Shown here piece after piece: positions 43,052 to 51,851 of a stretch of 64,000 nt of DNA. Numbering within the stretch: the stretch's first letter is position 1; each line of letters opens with the position of its first letter. The DNA lies in assembly GCF_030929555.1 (NCBI RefSeq), contig NZ_JAVFVT010000012.1, positions 62,001 to 126,000 of the forward strand. The letters run 5' to 3'. The notes below the pieces were generated by a model that was not told the origin of the DNA, did not search any database, and saw only the letters and a list, made by a program, of their open reading frames with translations. Made by a program: the position numbers and the translations under genes. The stretch is from Paenibacillus sp. LHD-117 (GTDB lineage Bacteria > Bacillota > Bacilli > Paenibacillales > Paenibacillaceae).

Positions 43052-45307
43052 GTGATGAGAGCGGAAGAAATTCGGAAGGACGTCGTCGTCGTCGGCGGAG
43101 GGCTGGCGGGCGTAAGCGCCGCGATCGCGGCCGCTCGGAACGGCAGCAAGGTAGCGCTGATCAATAACCGTCCTGTGCTGGGAGGCAACTCCAGCAGCGA
43201 AGTGCGCGTGTGGGTATGCGGAGCGACGAGCCACGGCGTGAACCGGTTCGCCCGCGAAACGGGCATAATGGGCGAGCTGTTCGTGGAGAACCAGTACCGG
43301 AATCCCGACGGGAACCCGTACCTCTGGGATGCCGTCGTGCTGGAAGCGGTAAAGGCGGAGCCCAATCTGGAGCTCTTCCTGAACACGGACGTGCACGAAG
43401 TCGAAGCGGACGGCGGCGAGGACGACCGGACGATTCGGTCGGTGACCGGCTGGATGATGGGCTCGGAGCGCCGGATCCGGTTCGCGGCGGATCTGTTCCT
43501 GGACTGCACGGGAGACGGACTCGTAGGATTCCTGGCGGGCGCGAAGCACCGGATCGGACGCGAAGCGAGACACGAATACAACGAAGAGTGGGCGCCGGAG
43601 CAGGCAGACGATATTACGCTCGGCAGCACGATTCTGTTCTATACCAAGGACGTCGGACATCCCGTGCGATTCGTCCCGCCAAGCTTCGCGAAGGATATTA
43701 CGGGGACGTCCATTCCGATGAAGCGAGTGATCCGGAGCGGCGATTCCGGCTGCCATTATTGGTGGATCGAATGGGGAGGCGAGCTCGACACGGTCCACGA
43801 GAACGAACGCATTCGCGACGAGCTGTGGGCGGTCATCTACGGGATATGGGATTATATCAAAAATTCCGGCCAATTCGAAGCGGATAACATGACGCTGGAG
43901 TGGGTCGGCTCCATTCCCGGGAAACGCGAATATAGACGTTTCGTCGGCGATTACGTGCTCACGCAGAACGACATCATCGCCCAGCGCGAGTTCGAGGATC
44001 GCGTCGCGTTCGGCGGATGGTCCATCGATCTTCATCCGCCGCAAGGGATGTACGCCACCGAAAGCGGCTCCAAACATATGCATCCGGACGGGATCTACCA
44101 TATTCCTTATCGGTCGCTCTATTCGATCAACGTGAACAATATGCTGTTCGCGGGGCGCAACATCAGCGCGACGCATGTCGCGTTCGGCACGACCCGCGTC
44201 ATGGCCACCTGCGCCGTCATGGGCGAAGCGGCAGGGACGGCGGCCTCGCTCTGCAGCCGTATGGGCGTCACGCCGCGGGAGCTGTACCGCTCCCATCTGC
44301 ATGACCTCCAGCTGGCGATGCAGAGGCAGGATTCGTCCGTGATCGGCTTGGCCGTCCCGGACGAGGGCGACCTCGCGGGAATGGCGGTCGCGACGGCTTC
44401 TTCGGCGCAGCGAAGCTTTGACCTTGCCGAGAGTGACGGAGAAACGTACCCGCTGGCGAACGAAACCGCGCTGTTGTTGCCTGTCGAGCGGAAGCTGACA
44501 CGTCTTGAACTACTGCTGGACGCTTCGGCGGATACCGAGCTGCGCGTCCAGCTGTGGGATACCGGTCGACCCGAGAACTACGTGCCCGGCAGCCAGATTG
44601 CGGCCGCATCCGTGAAGGTGGCCAAAGGCGAGCGCCAATGGGTCGCGCTGGATCTCAGCTGGGTGCCGGATCGCGCGCAGAATGCTTTTATGATCGTGGA
44701 GCGGAATGACGCCATCAGCCTTCACCAATCGGCCGTACCGATGACGGGCGTCATCGCGTTTGAGAAGCGCAAGGCGCCGAACGCCTCCCAGGAGATGGAG
44801 GAGAAACTCGAGCGGCAGCCCGTGCTGGACTGGAGCATGAAGCGGCTCGTGCGCCATCCCTTCTGCTTCCGAAGCGACGCGGCGGACGGCGTTTACGAAG
44901 CTCATAAGGCGCTGGACGGTTATCTCCGTCCATACGGTGGTCCGCATCTATGGGTATCCGAGCCGATGCGCGACGGGGAGGCCGAATACGTGCAGCTCGA
45001 TTGGCAGGAGGATGTGACGATCGGATCCGTTCAGCTGATTTGGAACGACGACGTGAACGAGGACCTGATTAACTTGCACCATCATCGCACGGCATTCGAG
45101 GTCATCCCGGAGCTGGCGCGGGATTACCGGATCGAGGCGCTCGTGGAAGAGGAGTGGCGGCAAGTCGCGGCCGTTCGGGGCAATCGGAAGCGCAGGAACA
45201 AGATCGCGCTGGAACGTCCGGTAAAGGCGCGCGCGCTGCGCGTGACGGTCGAAGCGACAAACGGTTCTCGTCACGCGGAACTGTCGAGTATCGGCGTTTA
45301 CGGCTAG
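43052..45307 (+). CDS. FAD-dependent oxidoreductase with C-terminal sugar-binding-like region
   Basis: 751 aa. The N-terminal dinucleotide fold is DVVVVGGGLAGVSAAIAAARNGSKVALI. GGNSSSEVRV and the late NMLFAGRNISATHVAFGTTRVMATCAVMGEAAGTAA are marks of the FAD_oxidored family found beside sugar ABC transporters. Residues about 460-750 are beta-rich and resemble two discoidin-like modules (SVQLIWNDDVNEDL). There is no signal peptide, so it is cytoplasmic. GTG 43052 and ATG 43055 are both possible starts. It is the last gene of the importer operon. It may oxidise the imported sugar or its glycoside; the substrate is not known. Confidence 0.87.
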   Translation: MMRAEEIRKDVVVVGGGLAGVSAAIAAARNGSKVALINNRPVLGGNSSSEVRVWVCGATSHGVNRFARETGIMGELFVENQYRNPDGNPYLWDAVVLEAVKAEPNLELFLNTDVHEVEADGGEDDRTIRSVTGWMMGSERRIRFAADLFLDCTGDGLVGFLAGAKHRIGREARHEYNEEWAPEQADDITLGSTILFYTKDVGHPVRFVPPSFAKDITGTSIPMKRVIRSGDSGCHYWWIEWGGELDTVHENERIRDELWAVIYGIWDYIKNSGQFEADNMTLEWVGSIPGKREYRRFVGDYVLTQNDIIAQREFEDRVAFGGWSIDLHPPQGMYATESGSKHMHPDGIYHIPYRSLYSINVNNMLFAGRNISATHVAFGTTRVMATCAVMGEAAGTAASLCSRMGVTPRELYRSHLHDLQLAMQRQDSSVIGLAVPDEGDLAGMAVATASSAQRSFDLAESDGETYPLANETALLLPVERKLTRLELLLDASADTELRVQLWDTGRPENYVPGSQIAAASVKVAKGERQWVALDLSWVPDRAQNAFMIVERNDAISLHQSAVPMTGVIAFEKRKAPNASQEMEEKLERQPVLDWSMKRLVRHPFCFRSDAADGVYEAHKALDGYLRPYGGPHLWVSEPMRDGEAEYVQLDWQEDVTIGSVQLIWNDDVNEDLINLHHHRTAFEVIPELARDYRIEALVEEEWRQVAAVRGNRKRRNKIALERPVKARALRVTVEATNGSRHAELSSIGVYG

Positions 45308-45359
45308 AAGGCAGGGAAAGCTGCAAGGGGTTCGTTTCCTGGGATCGGCCGATACGGGC

Positions 45360-45389
45360 TTGCCAAACGGCCAAAGCCGCAAGTATAAT
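45360..45389 (+). promoter_or_regulatory. promoter of GNAT gene
   Basis: TTGCCA, an 18-bp spacer and a perfect TATAAT lie 36 bp upstream of the acetyltransferase start. Confidence 0.7.
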
Positions 45390-45425
45390 AGTGCCCATTA
45401 TCGAAGAAGAAGCGGAGGCGTTCGG

Positions 45426-45965
45426 ATGGGCAGGATTAAACTGGTGAAGCCGTCGGTCGACGATCGGGAAGCCTATATGGCCTTTTTTGAAGATTGGATT
45501 CAAAGCGGTGAAACGATCGTGCCTTGGGTGGTCGAACGCGATCCGTCGGATTTCGCGGCGTACGTCGATTTCCTCTACGCGGCGGACAGCGAAGAGAAGC
45601 TGGACAACGACGAATGGGTGCCGCATTCGACCTATTGGCTGAAGGACGAGGAAGCCGGCATCGTGGGCGCGGCCAACTTCAGGCATCGCTTGAACGACAA
45701 GCTGCTGGATAGCGGCGGCCATATCGGATACGGCGTCCGGCCATCCGAGCGGCGGAAGGGATATGCGTCCATCCAATTAGCGGAGATGCTCCGCATTGCC
45801 CGCGAGCATGGACTTACGCGGGTGCTGCTCGTGTGCGACCGCGAGAACGAAGCGTCGGAGCGCACGATCCGCAAGCACGGAGGCGTGCTCGAGGACGAGC
45901 GAATGACGTCGGACGGCCACGAGGTCAAACGATTCTGGATCGCGTTAGGCGAGGGGAACGAATAA
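45426..45965 (+). CDS. GNAT family N-acetyltransferase
   Basis: 179 aa from ATG 45426 behind GCGGAGGCG. The acetyl-CoA site is GYGVRPSERRKGYASIQLAEM, followed by VLLVCDRENEASERTIRKHGGVLEDE, which is typical of small GNAT enzymes. It is cytoplasmic; the acceptor substrate is unknown. It is a single gene with its own sigma-A-type promoter and a strong terminator. Confidence 0.92.
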   Translation: MGRIKLVKPSVDDREAYMAFFEDWIQSGETIVPWVVERDPSDFAAYVDFLYAADSEEKLDNDEWVPHSTYWLKDEEAGIVGAANFRHRLNDKLLDSGGHIGYGVRPSERRKGYASIQLAEMLRIAREHGLTRVLLVCDRENEASERTIRKHGGVLEDERMTSDGHEVKRFWIALGEGNE

Positions 45966-46038
45966 GCCGGCGCCGCCGGGGAAATCCGCGGCATCGCACT
46001 TGCGGCGAGCAAACCTCTTGGCATGAGAATAATCGAAG

Positions 46039-46109
46039 TAGGCGGTTTCCGTAACCGGCAGAAGCGAGCGAGCACATTCGCGTCTGCCGGAACGGAGGCG
46101 GCCTTTTTT
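46039..46109 (+). terminator. terminator after GNAT gene
   Basis: A long imperfect hairpin whose inner arms are CCGGCAGA and TCTGCCGG, extended by GGCGGTTTCCGT and ACGGAGGCGGCC, then TTTTTT. Confidence 0.85.
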
Positions 46110-46133
46110 CGTTCGTCGGGCGAGAACCGCCTA

Positions 46134-46189
46134 TTGACTTCTGTTTCGCAACGTTATATGGTTAGTTACATAAGTAATGAACCATATAA
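46134..46189 (+). promoter_or_regulatory. promoter and operator of GntR/ABC operon
   Basis: TTGACT, a 17-bp spacer and TATGGT (46157-46162). A perfect 10-bp inverted repeat, TTATATGGTT (46154-46163) and AACCATATAA (46180-46189), covers the -10 and start region. ATAAGTAATGA also occurs twice. It fits autoregulation by the YtrA-type repressor encoded next. Confidence 0.7.
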
Positions 46190-46205
46190 GTAATGAGGTG
46201 ATGGC

Positions 46206-46574
46206 GTGTTCGATGACCGCAGTCCGATTTACCAACAGATAGCAGACGGCATAAAAAACGATATCGTAAGCGGCGCGCTGAAGGAAGAAGAGCAAGTGAT
46301 GTCGACCAATCAATACGCGGCATTCTACCGCATCAATCCGGCAACGGCGGCCAAAGGGTTCCAGCTGCTGACGGACGAAGGCATTTTGTACAAGAAGAGA
46401 GGGATTGGCATGTTCGTGAGCCCGAACGCCCGGCAGCAGCTGCTGGAGCAGCGCAGGGAACGGTTTTTCGAGGAAGTGGTGGATAAGATGGCGGCGGAGG
46501 CGAAGCAGATCGGCATTCCGGTGGCGGATATCGTGAGCAGGCTGGAGAAGCTGAACGGAGGGGATGAGGCATGA
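46206..46574 (+). CDS. GntR family regulator, YtrA subfamily
   Basis: 122 aa from GTG 46206 behind GAGGTGATGGC. The short winged helix-turn-helix starts SPIYQQIADGIKNDIVSGALKEEEQVMSTNQYAAFYRINPATAAKGFQLLTDEGILYKKRGIGMFV. Only a short dimerisation tail follows, as in YtrA-type repressors that control ABC transporters. It overlaps the ATPase gene by 4 bp. The inverted repeat upstream is its likely site. Confidence 0.93.
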   Translation: MFDDRSPIYQQIADGIKNDIVSGALKEEEQVMSTNQYAAFYRINPATAAKGFQLLTDEGILYKKRGIGMFVSPNARQQLLEQRRERFFEEVVDKMAAEAKQIGIPVADIVSRLEKLNGGDEA

Positions 46575-47464
46575 CGTTAACCATTGAGGTAAACCGGCTT
46601 GGGCTGAAGTACGATAAAACATCGACGGCGCTCGAAGACGTTTCCTTCCGGCTGGAAGGCGGCAAAATTTTCGGGCTGCTGGGCCGCAACGGCTCCGGGA
46701 AAACCAGCTTGCTCTCGATTCTGGCGTCGTTCCAACTGCAGACCGAGGGAGAGGTTCGCATTGACGGCGAGGCTCCTTACGAGAACGAGCGCATCGTGAA
46801 CCAAGTTTGTTTCATTCAAGAGAACGGCCACATGTCAGACGGCTTCCGCGTCCGCGACGCGCTTAAGCTTGCGGCAAGCTGCTGGCCGAATTGGGACACG
46901 AAGTACGCGGACCGGCTGATCAAGCAGTTCGAATTGCCGGAGAAGAAGCGGGTCATGGCACTTTCGCGCGGCATGAAGTCGGCGCTCGGCGTCACGATCG
47001 GGCTCGCTTCCCGCGCCCCGGTGACGATCTTCGACGAAGCGTATCTCGGCATGGACGCTCCTTCGCGTTATTTCTTCTATCACGAGCTGCTCAAAGATTA
47101 TATGGAGCATCCGAGAACATTTATTTTGTCCACCCATCTGATCGAGGAAGTCGGCAATTTGTTCGAGGAAGTACTCATCCTGGACAAAGGGAAGCTTGTG
47201 CTCCGCGAGGAGGCGGAGTCGCTGCGAACGCGCGGCGCCGCGATAACCGGACCCGCGGCGCTCGTAAGTGAATTCGCGGAAGGGTTAACGGTGCTCAGCG
47301 AGCAGAAGCTGGGCGGCACCAAATCGATTACCGTATTCGGCGAGCTGGGCGCGGAACGGCTGAAGCGGGCGGCGGCGGACGGCCTCGAGATCGGTCCCGT
47401 GTCGCTGCAGGATTTGTTCGTCCACTTGACTAGGAAGGGGATGGCTAGCGATGAACGCGAATAA
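46571..47464 (+). CDS. ABC transporter ATP-binding protein
   Basis: 297 aa. Walker A GRNGSGKTS is near residue 37, the Q-loop is QENGHMSDGF, the signature is degenerate (ALSRGMKSALGVTIGLA) and Walker B reads VTIFDEAYLGMD. The His switch is STHLIEE. The C-terminal 90 residues are an extra domain. It belongs to the YtrB/YhcH-type exporters linked to envelope stress or antibiotic response. It overlaps the regulator (ATGA) and the membrane protein gene (14 bp). Confidence 0.93.
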   Translation: MTLTIEVNRLGLKYDKTSTALEDVSFRLEGGKIFGLLGRNGSGKTSLLSILASFQLQTEGEVRIDGEAPYENERIVNQVCFIQENGHMSDGFRVRDALKLAASCWPNWDTKYADRLIKQFELPEKKRVMALSRGMKSALGVTIGLASRAPVTIFDEAYLGMDAPSRYFFYHELLKDYMEHPRTFILSTHLIEEVGNLFEEVLILDKGKLVLREEAESLRTRGAAITGPAALVSEFAEGLTVLSEQKLGGTKSITVFGELGAERLKRAAADGLEIGPVSLQDLFVHLTRKGMASDERE

Positions 47465-48164
47465 AGGAAAGAGGAGCCCCGCCATGAACGTGGCCCTTCA
47501 CTTATGGTCAGCTTACAAGCATGTGCTGCTTTGGTATTGGATCATCTTTACGGGAATCTACGTGACGATCAACGAACTGTTCATGAGGTGCGTAATTCCG
47601 AACGACGAAGTCAGGGAATCGGGCAGCATTTGGGCAGGGGCTTCGATCTCGCCGAGAATCTTCCTGCTCGTGCTCGGCATCTTGCTGACGGTAGGCTCGT
47701 TCAGCAGCTTCGTATCGAACGGATTGACGCGGAGAAGCTTCGTCAAGGGAAGCCTACTATTTATGGCGGTAATGTCGCTTATTTGCGCGGCGATCAACCT
47801 GATCGGGTTTCCCGTCGAACGATATATCGTCGACATGAGCGGCGCCGCGAGAACGCTGGATCACCCCGACCTGGCGGTAGAGGGATTGACGACCCTGCTC
47901 GTTTTCTTCGGTTACTTCTGCGGGGGTTGGTTGATCGGATCCGGGTTTTACCGGTTCCACTGGGTGAAGGGGCTGCTCGTCTGCTGGCTGTCCGTTGCTT
48001 TCATGCTCGCGTTGGACTATATCACGGGCTTGGAGCTGTTGGCGAGCGGAGCAGCCAATACGGCGATTAACCTGATCCTGCTGCTCGTATTATGCGCGGC
48101 GCTCATTTGGCTTAACCACTCCTTCCTGCGCAAGGCGGCGGTGAAACGGAAGATGACGATGTAG
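47451..48164 (+). CDS. membrane subunit of YtrA-linked ABC transporter
   Basis: 237 aa with about six hydrophobic helices (ending NLILLLVLCAALIWLNHSF). No family motif is obvious. Position after the ATPase gene, with a 14-bp overlap, marks it as the permease-type partner. The ATG at 47451 follows AAGGGGATGG; an in-frame ATG at 47484 follows AGGAGCCCC and is an alternative. Substrate unknown. Confidence 0.82.
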   Translation: MNANKGKRSPAMNVALHLWSAYKHVLLWYWIIFTGIYVTINELFMRCVIPNDEVRESGSIWAGASISPRIFLLVLGILLTVGSFSSFVSNGLTRRSFVKGSLLFMAVMSLICAAINLIGFPVERYIVDMSGAARTLDHPDLAVEGLTTLLVFFGYFCGGWLIGSGFYRFHWVKGLLVCWLSVAFMLALDYITGLELLASGAANTAINLILLLVLCAALIWLNHSFLRKAAVKRKMTM

Positions 48165-48209
48165 CGAGGGGATGCTTGAGAAGAACGAAGGAATCGTAAG
48201 TTTATCTCC

Positions 48210-48262
48210 AAAAAAAGGGGCTGCTCCCTCCAAGATTGATTATCTTGGAGGAGCAATCCCTT
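48210..48262 (-). terminator. terminator of beta-propeller gene
   Basis: A long hairpin (arms including CTCCAAGA and TCTTGGAG, then GCTGCTCC/GGAGCAAT and CCCTTT/AAAGGGG). On the minus strand it ends in CCCCTTTTTTT. It lies between convergent genes and serves the minus-strand one best. Confidence 0.85.
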
Positions 48263-48266
48263 TACG

Positions 48267-50999
48267 TTATTCGATGACGGCCGGCAACGGCATCATGTCG
48301 ATCTCGCCTTTGCCGCCCCATTGCGGCTGAGGAAGCGGAGGGTAAACGAGCGTGCCGCGTTCGTTCAGGTCGGTTAGGCCGTTTGCTTTGAGCATCGAAT
48401 CCGACAGCGTGTAGAGAGTGTCTCCGGAGTAGAGAATGCGGCGAACCGTTTTGTTGTAATCGTAGCCGTATTGCCCGCTTTTCTTCAGATCGTCCTCGGA
48501 CAGGTGGCTGATGCGGCCCTTCAGTTGGAAGCCGTTCTGCAGATCGATGCCGTACACGTACGCGCCTTGGTAGACGAATTCGCCGTAGGCCGGGAACTCC
48601 CCGGGCTTAAGCGAATCTTTGTTTTTGATTTCGTACAGCTCGACCGGAAACGCCATTAGGCCTTTGGCTTTGGAGAAGAGCAGAGCCTTGTGATTATAGA
48701 GCAGCTCGGAGCCGGTGCCGCGGTCGCCGATCACTTCCTTGAACAATTCCTTCGGCTGGGTCACGTCGGTCACGTCGAACATCGCGATTTTCATGCCTTG
48801 ATAGAACGCCATCGTCTCGTCCGGACCCATGCCCTTCGACGGAACCTCGACGGTCTCCTTGCCGAAGCCGATAATATGGTTCTCGTCGTACGGATGCAGG
48901 TAGTCGCTGTAGCCCGGAATCTTGAGCTGGCCAAGAACCGAAGGATTCGCCGGATGGCTCAGATCGATAACGAACAGCGGATCGACGTTGCGGAAGGTGA
49001 CCATGTAGGCGCGGTCTCCCATGAAGCGTACGGAGTAAATCCGCTCGCCGGGCGCGAGGCCCTCCAGCTTGCCGGCGACCGACAGCTTCTCGTCGAGCAC
49101 ATAAACGTTGTTCGTGGAGCCTTGCGCGCCGCTTGCCCACATGTCACCGTTCGTAAGCGCGACCCGGAAGTAACCCTCGTGCTCATCCATCGAAAACTGG
49201 TTCAGCAGATTTCCAGGAACGGAACCTTCACCGATATAGACGACTTGGCCTTGATCCAGCCGGAACTTATGGAACACGGTTTGTTGTTTGTATTCATCGC
49301 CGTTCATTTCGTACTTGCCGATCGCGACATACAGATGTTTTTCGGACGCGTAGACGGTGCTGCCTGAACCAAGGTACGCGGACATTTGCAACGCTTGGTT
49401 CGGCTGGCTCAAATCGACCGCGCCGACCAGCATCATGCTGTTGTCGGTCGGATTCGGGAAGTAGCGGACTTCGTCAAGCGAGAGCGTCTGAAGTTTATCC
49501 GATACCGCTGAGTCGCCGTAGACGGGTTCGACCGCTGCGGCGATCTCTTCCCTCGCCATGGCTTCGTCCTTCGCCGAGCTTTTCTTGGACGTCAACGTAT
49601 CGTACATCGGATAAATATTGTTGTACTTGTTCGTGACCACGTACAGCGCGTCCCCGATCTTCCGCGAGGACACGTAGCTGCCCTCCTGCGACAATTCGCG
49701 GGTAAGCTCGGGTTTGCCGGACTCGCTTAGCTGATAGACGAACGTCTTCACCGTGCTCCGCGAATACATGGGCGGGTAGATGGAGATGAACTTGTCATCC
49801 GGAATCGGATCGATCAGAATGTCGGGATCGATCCCGGGATCCGGAGCCGTCTCGACGCCCGGGTTCGGCTGCGAGCCGCCGCCGCTTCCCGAGGATGGAG
49901 CCGAGCCGGGACTTGCCGATGTCGCGCCCGCACCCGAGCTGCCAGGGCTGGTTGCGCCTGCGCTTCCGGAGCTGGCGATACCGTCGTCCCCCGAACCGGA
50001 TGCTCCGTCGACGGTCGGTCTCTCGGCGACGCCGCCCGAATCGACCGGCGCGCCTTCGGCGCCGGGATTATGCGTAACGGGCGGTGCCGGTTCGTATAGA
50101 TTTTGCTGGCCGATGACAAGCAGCTGACGGTCATCCACGTAAAGCTCTTGCGGGTAAAAGCCGTCTTTCTCGGTATATTCCATCACGGCCGCAAGCTTCG
50201 GCTGTGCCGGATTTGAGATGTCGGTAATGATGACCCGATTGCCGCTGATCTGATAGACGAAGTCGCCGTCCGTCTTCGCCCAGTCGGCTTCATCGACGCC
50301 TTCGACCTGCACGTTCGTCGCGGAATGATCGTCGCCGGCGTCGGCTTCGCTCTCGCCCCTGCCGCCGCTCTGGTCGACCACAACCGCGCCGCCCTCGTTC
50401 AAGCTCGGCGCCGAACCTCCGTCCGAAGCCGCCGTCGCGGTTTCCGCCTGGCCCGTCAAGTGAATGATGCCTTTATTCTGATACTTAACCGCTGCTTGGA
50501 TAAGCTCCATCAGCTTCTTGGCCGTGCCGACCTTAGGCAGCTGCTTCGGTTCGTCGATCGTGACGATCCTCTCCGCTCCGTCCCATGCAACGACCGTGCC
50601 GAGCGCTTCGGACAACGCGCGAAGCGGAACCATCGTAATGCTGTTCTCGACGCGGGGGGCAAGCGGAAGCTTAACCGTCTTGCCGTTCGCCGTCATCGTC
50701 GCCGAACCGATCGTTAGCAGCGCCGTACGGCCGTTTCTCTCTAATGTTACCGTCTTCAATCCGCCGTCCGTTTCGTTATAGGTGACGGTTGCTCCAAGCG
50801 CTTCGGCAATTTCCCTAAGCGGGATCAACGTCGATCCGCTTTTGATGTAAGCCGGCGTCGCCAGCTTCAGAGGTTTGCCTTGCACCGTGACTCCGATCTC
50901 GCCTTGGGCGATCACTTCTTGCTTGAACGCCCCGCCCGCGAAGGGCGCCAGGCATAGCAGCAGAGCCAAAACTGCCGCAATCGTAGCCTTCCTCTTCAT
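48267..50999 (-). CDS. secreted beta-propeller protein with copper amine oxidase-like N-domain
   Basis: 910 aa from ATG 50999 behind GGAGGCAAAAGTC. The signal peptide is KRKATIAAVLALLLCLAPFAGGAF. Residues about 30-150 form the copper amine oxidase N-terminal-like domain common in Paenibacillus exoproteins (YIKSGSTLIPLREIAEALGATVTYNE, then MVPLRALSEALGTVVAWDG). A Ser/Gly/Pro-rich linker near 320-390 interrupts the rest, which is a large beta-propeller of the secreted type (VEGVDEADWAKTDGDFVYQISGNRVIITDISNP). It is extracellular or wall-attached and not enzymatic as far as I can see. It stands alone as a single-gene unit. Confidence 0.88.
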   Translation of the reverse strand: MKRKATIAAVLALLLCLAPFAGGAFKQEVIAQGEIGVTVQGKPLKLATPAYIKSGSTLIPLREIAEALGATVTYNETDGGLKTVTLERNGRTALLTIGSATMTANGKTVKLPLAPRVENSITMVPLRALSEALGTVVAWDGAERIVTIDEPKQLPKVGTAKKLMELIQAAVKYQNKGIIHLTGQAETATAASDGGSAPSLNEGGAVVVDQSGGRGESEADAGDDHSATNVQVEGVDEADWAKTDGDFVYQISGNRVIITDISNPAQPKLAAVMEYTEKDGFYPQELYVDDRQLLVIGQQNLYEPAPPVTHNPGAEGAPVDSGGVAERPTVDGASGSGDDGIASSGSAGATSPGSSGAGATSASPGSAPSSGSGGGSQPNPGVETAPDPGIDPDILIDPIPDDKFISIYPPMYSRSTVKTFVYQLSESGKPELTRELSQEGSYVSSRKIGDALYVVTNKYNNIYPMYDTLTSKKSSAKDEAMAREEIAAAVEPVYGDSAVSDKLQTLSLDEVRYFPNPTDNSMMLVGAVDLSQPNQALQMSAYLGSGSTVYASEKHLYVAIGKYEMNGDEYKQQTVFHKFRLDQGQVVYIGEGSVPGNLLNQFSMDEHEGYFRVALTNGDMWASGAQGSTNNVYVLDEKLSVAGKLEGLAPGERIYSVRFMGDRAYMVTFRNVDPLFVIDLSHPANPSVLGQLKIPGYSDYLHPYDENHIIGFGKETVEVPSKGMGPDETMAFYQGMKIAMFDVTDVTQPKELFKEVIGDRGTGSELLYNHKALLFSKAKGLMAFPVELYEIKNKDSLKPGEFPAYGEFVYQGAYVYGIDLQNGFQLKGRISHLSEDDLKKSGQYGYDYNKTVRRILYSGDTLYTLSDSMLKANGLTDLNERGTLVYPPLPQPQWGGKGEIDMMPLPAVIE

Positions 51000-51135
51000 G
51001 ACTTTTGCCTCCTTTATTCGATTGTTTGTTCTGAACCCCTTCATTTCATCGCGATAATGATGCGTGTCGTGTACTCATTTGACGAGCGGCTATTGGAATA
51101 AGTTGCGGGCAATGGCACATTCTAACCAGATATCG

Positions 51136-51188
51136 TTGACAAAAGCCGGCGAATGACATATGCTTACAAATGTAAGTGAGTACTTGCA
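51136..51188 (+). promoter_or_regulatory. tetR promoter with operator
   Basis: TTGACA, a 17-bp spacer and TATGCT (51159-51164), followed at 51171-51188 by TGTAAGTGAGTACTTGCA. That operator is 16/18 identical to the one before the efflux gene. The placement over the start point predicts autorepression. Confidence 0.8.
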
Positions 51189-51206
51189 TGCAAAGAAGGT
51201 GAGCAA

Positions 51207-51785
51207 ATGAGCGAAACGAATACTCTCGGCACCAAAGATAAATTGCTGCTGGCGGCGATCGACTTGATGTCGGAGAAGGGATATGCCGCAACGACGACCA
51301 AAGAGATCGCGCTCGGGGCAGGCGTGAACGAAGTGACGTTGTTCCGCCATTTCGGCACGAAGGAGAAGCTGGTGGAGGCGGCCTTCAGCCGATTCCATTA
51401 TGCCGACGAGATGACGAAGCTGTTCCGGGAATCGCTTCAAGGCGAGCTGCATGGCGATCTGCTTCTGATCAGCCGAACCTATCATAAGCTCATGAACCGG
51501 AACCGGAAGCTGTTCATGATCATCCAGCGAGGGAAGAGCCAGCTGCCGGAGGAAGTATACCAGGAAGCGGCCCGTCACCCCCAGCAGCTGAAGAAGCTGT
51601 TAACGGATTATTTGGCCGGGATGGCGAGTCAAGGGAAGGTGCTGCCTTCAGCCAATCCGGAGGTGCAGGCGCTGTCTTTTATGTGGATGAATCATGGAGC
51701 GTTTAACTCGAACTTGTTGACCGTGGAGTTGGACGTTTTTATCGAGGAAAGCGTGCGGATGTTTGCTAGGGCTTTAACGCCCTAG
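51207..51785 (+). CDS. TetR family repressor
   Basis: 192 aa. The N-terminal helix-turn-helix reads LAAIDLMSEKGYAATTTKEIALGAGVNEVTLFRHFGTKEKLVEAAF. The ligand domain is all-helical and diverse. The start ATG follows AGAAGGTGAGC. It precedes an MFS exporter gene, and near-identical palindromes lie upstream of both genes, so it should repress itself and the exporter until a drug-like ligand binds. Its stop codon is inside a terminator hairpin. Confidence 0.93.
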   Translation: MSETNTLGTKDKLLLAAIDLMSEKGYAATTTKEIALGAGVNEVTLFRHFGTKEKLVEAAFSRFHYADEMTKLFRESLQGELHGDLLLISRTYHKLMNRNRKLFMIIQRGKSQLPEEVYQEAARHPQQLKKLLTDYLAGMASQGKVLPSANPEVQALSFMWMNHGAFNSNLLTVELDVFIEESVRMFARALTP

Positions 51786-51792
51786 TTTTTTT
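51766..51792 (+). terminator. terminator overlapping tetR 3' end
   Basis: CTAGGGC and GCCCTAG arms with a 6-nt loop, then TTTTTTT. It separates tetR from the efflux gene, which therefore probably has a promoter of its own in the 66-bp gap. Confidence 0.88.
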
Positions 51793-51802
51793 GAAAGTAA
51801 TA

Positions 51803-51820
51803 TGCAAGTAAGTACTTGCA
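51803..51820. promoter_or_regulatory. operator upstream of MFS efflux gene
   Basis: TGCAAGTAAGTACTTGCA, perfect 8-bp arms around AG, 31 bp before the efflux start. It is the better of two matching sites for the TetR repressor. Confidence 0.8.
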
Positions 51821-51851
51821 AACAAATTTAAATGCGAGGAGAAATGAGACC

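Noticed and set aside
43052..45307. Glycoside hydrolase call for the FAD protein
   Set aside because: The GGGLAG dinucleotide motif and the FAD_oxidored signatures identify an oxidoreductase. No glycosidase catalytic motif was seen.
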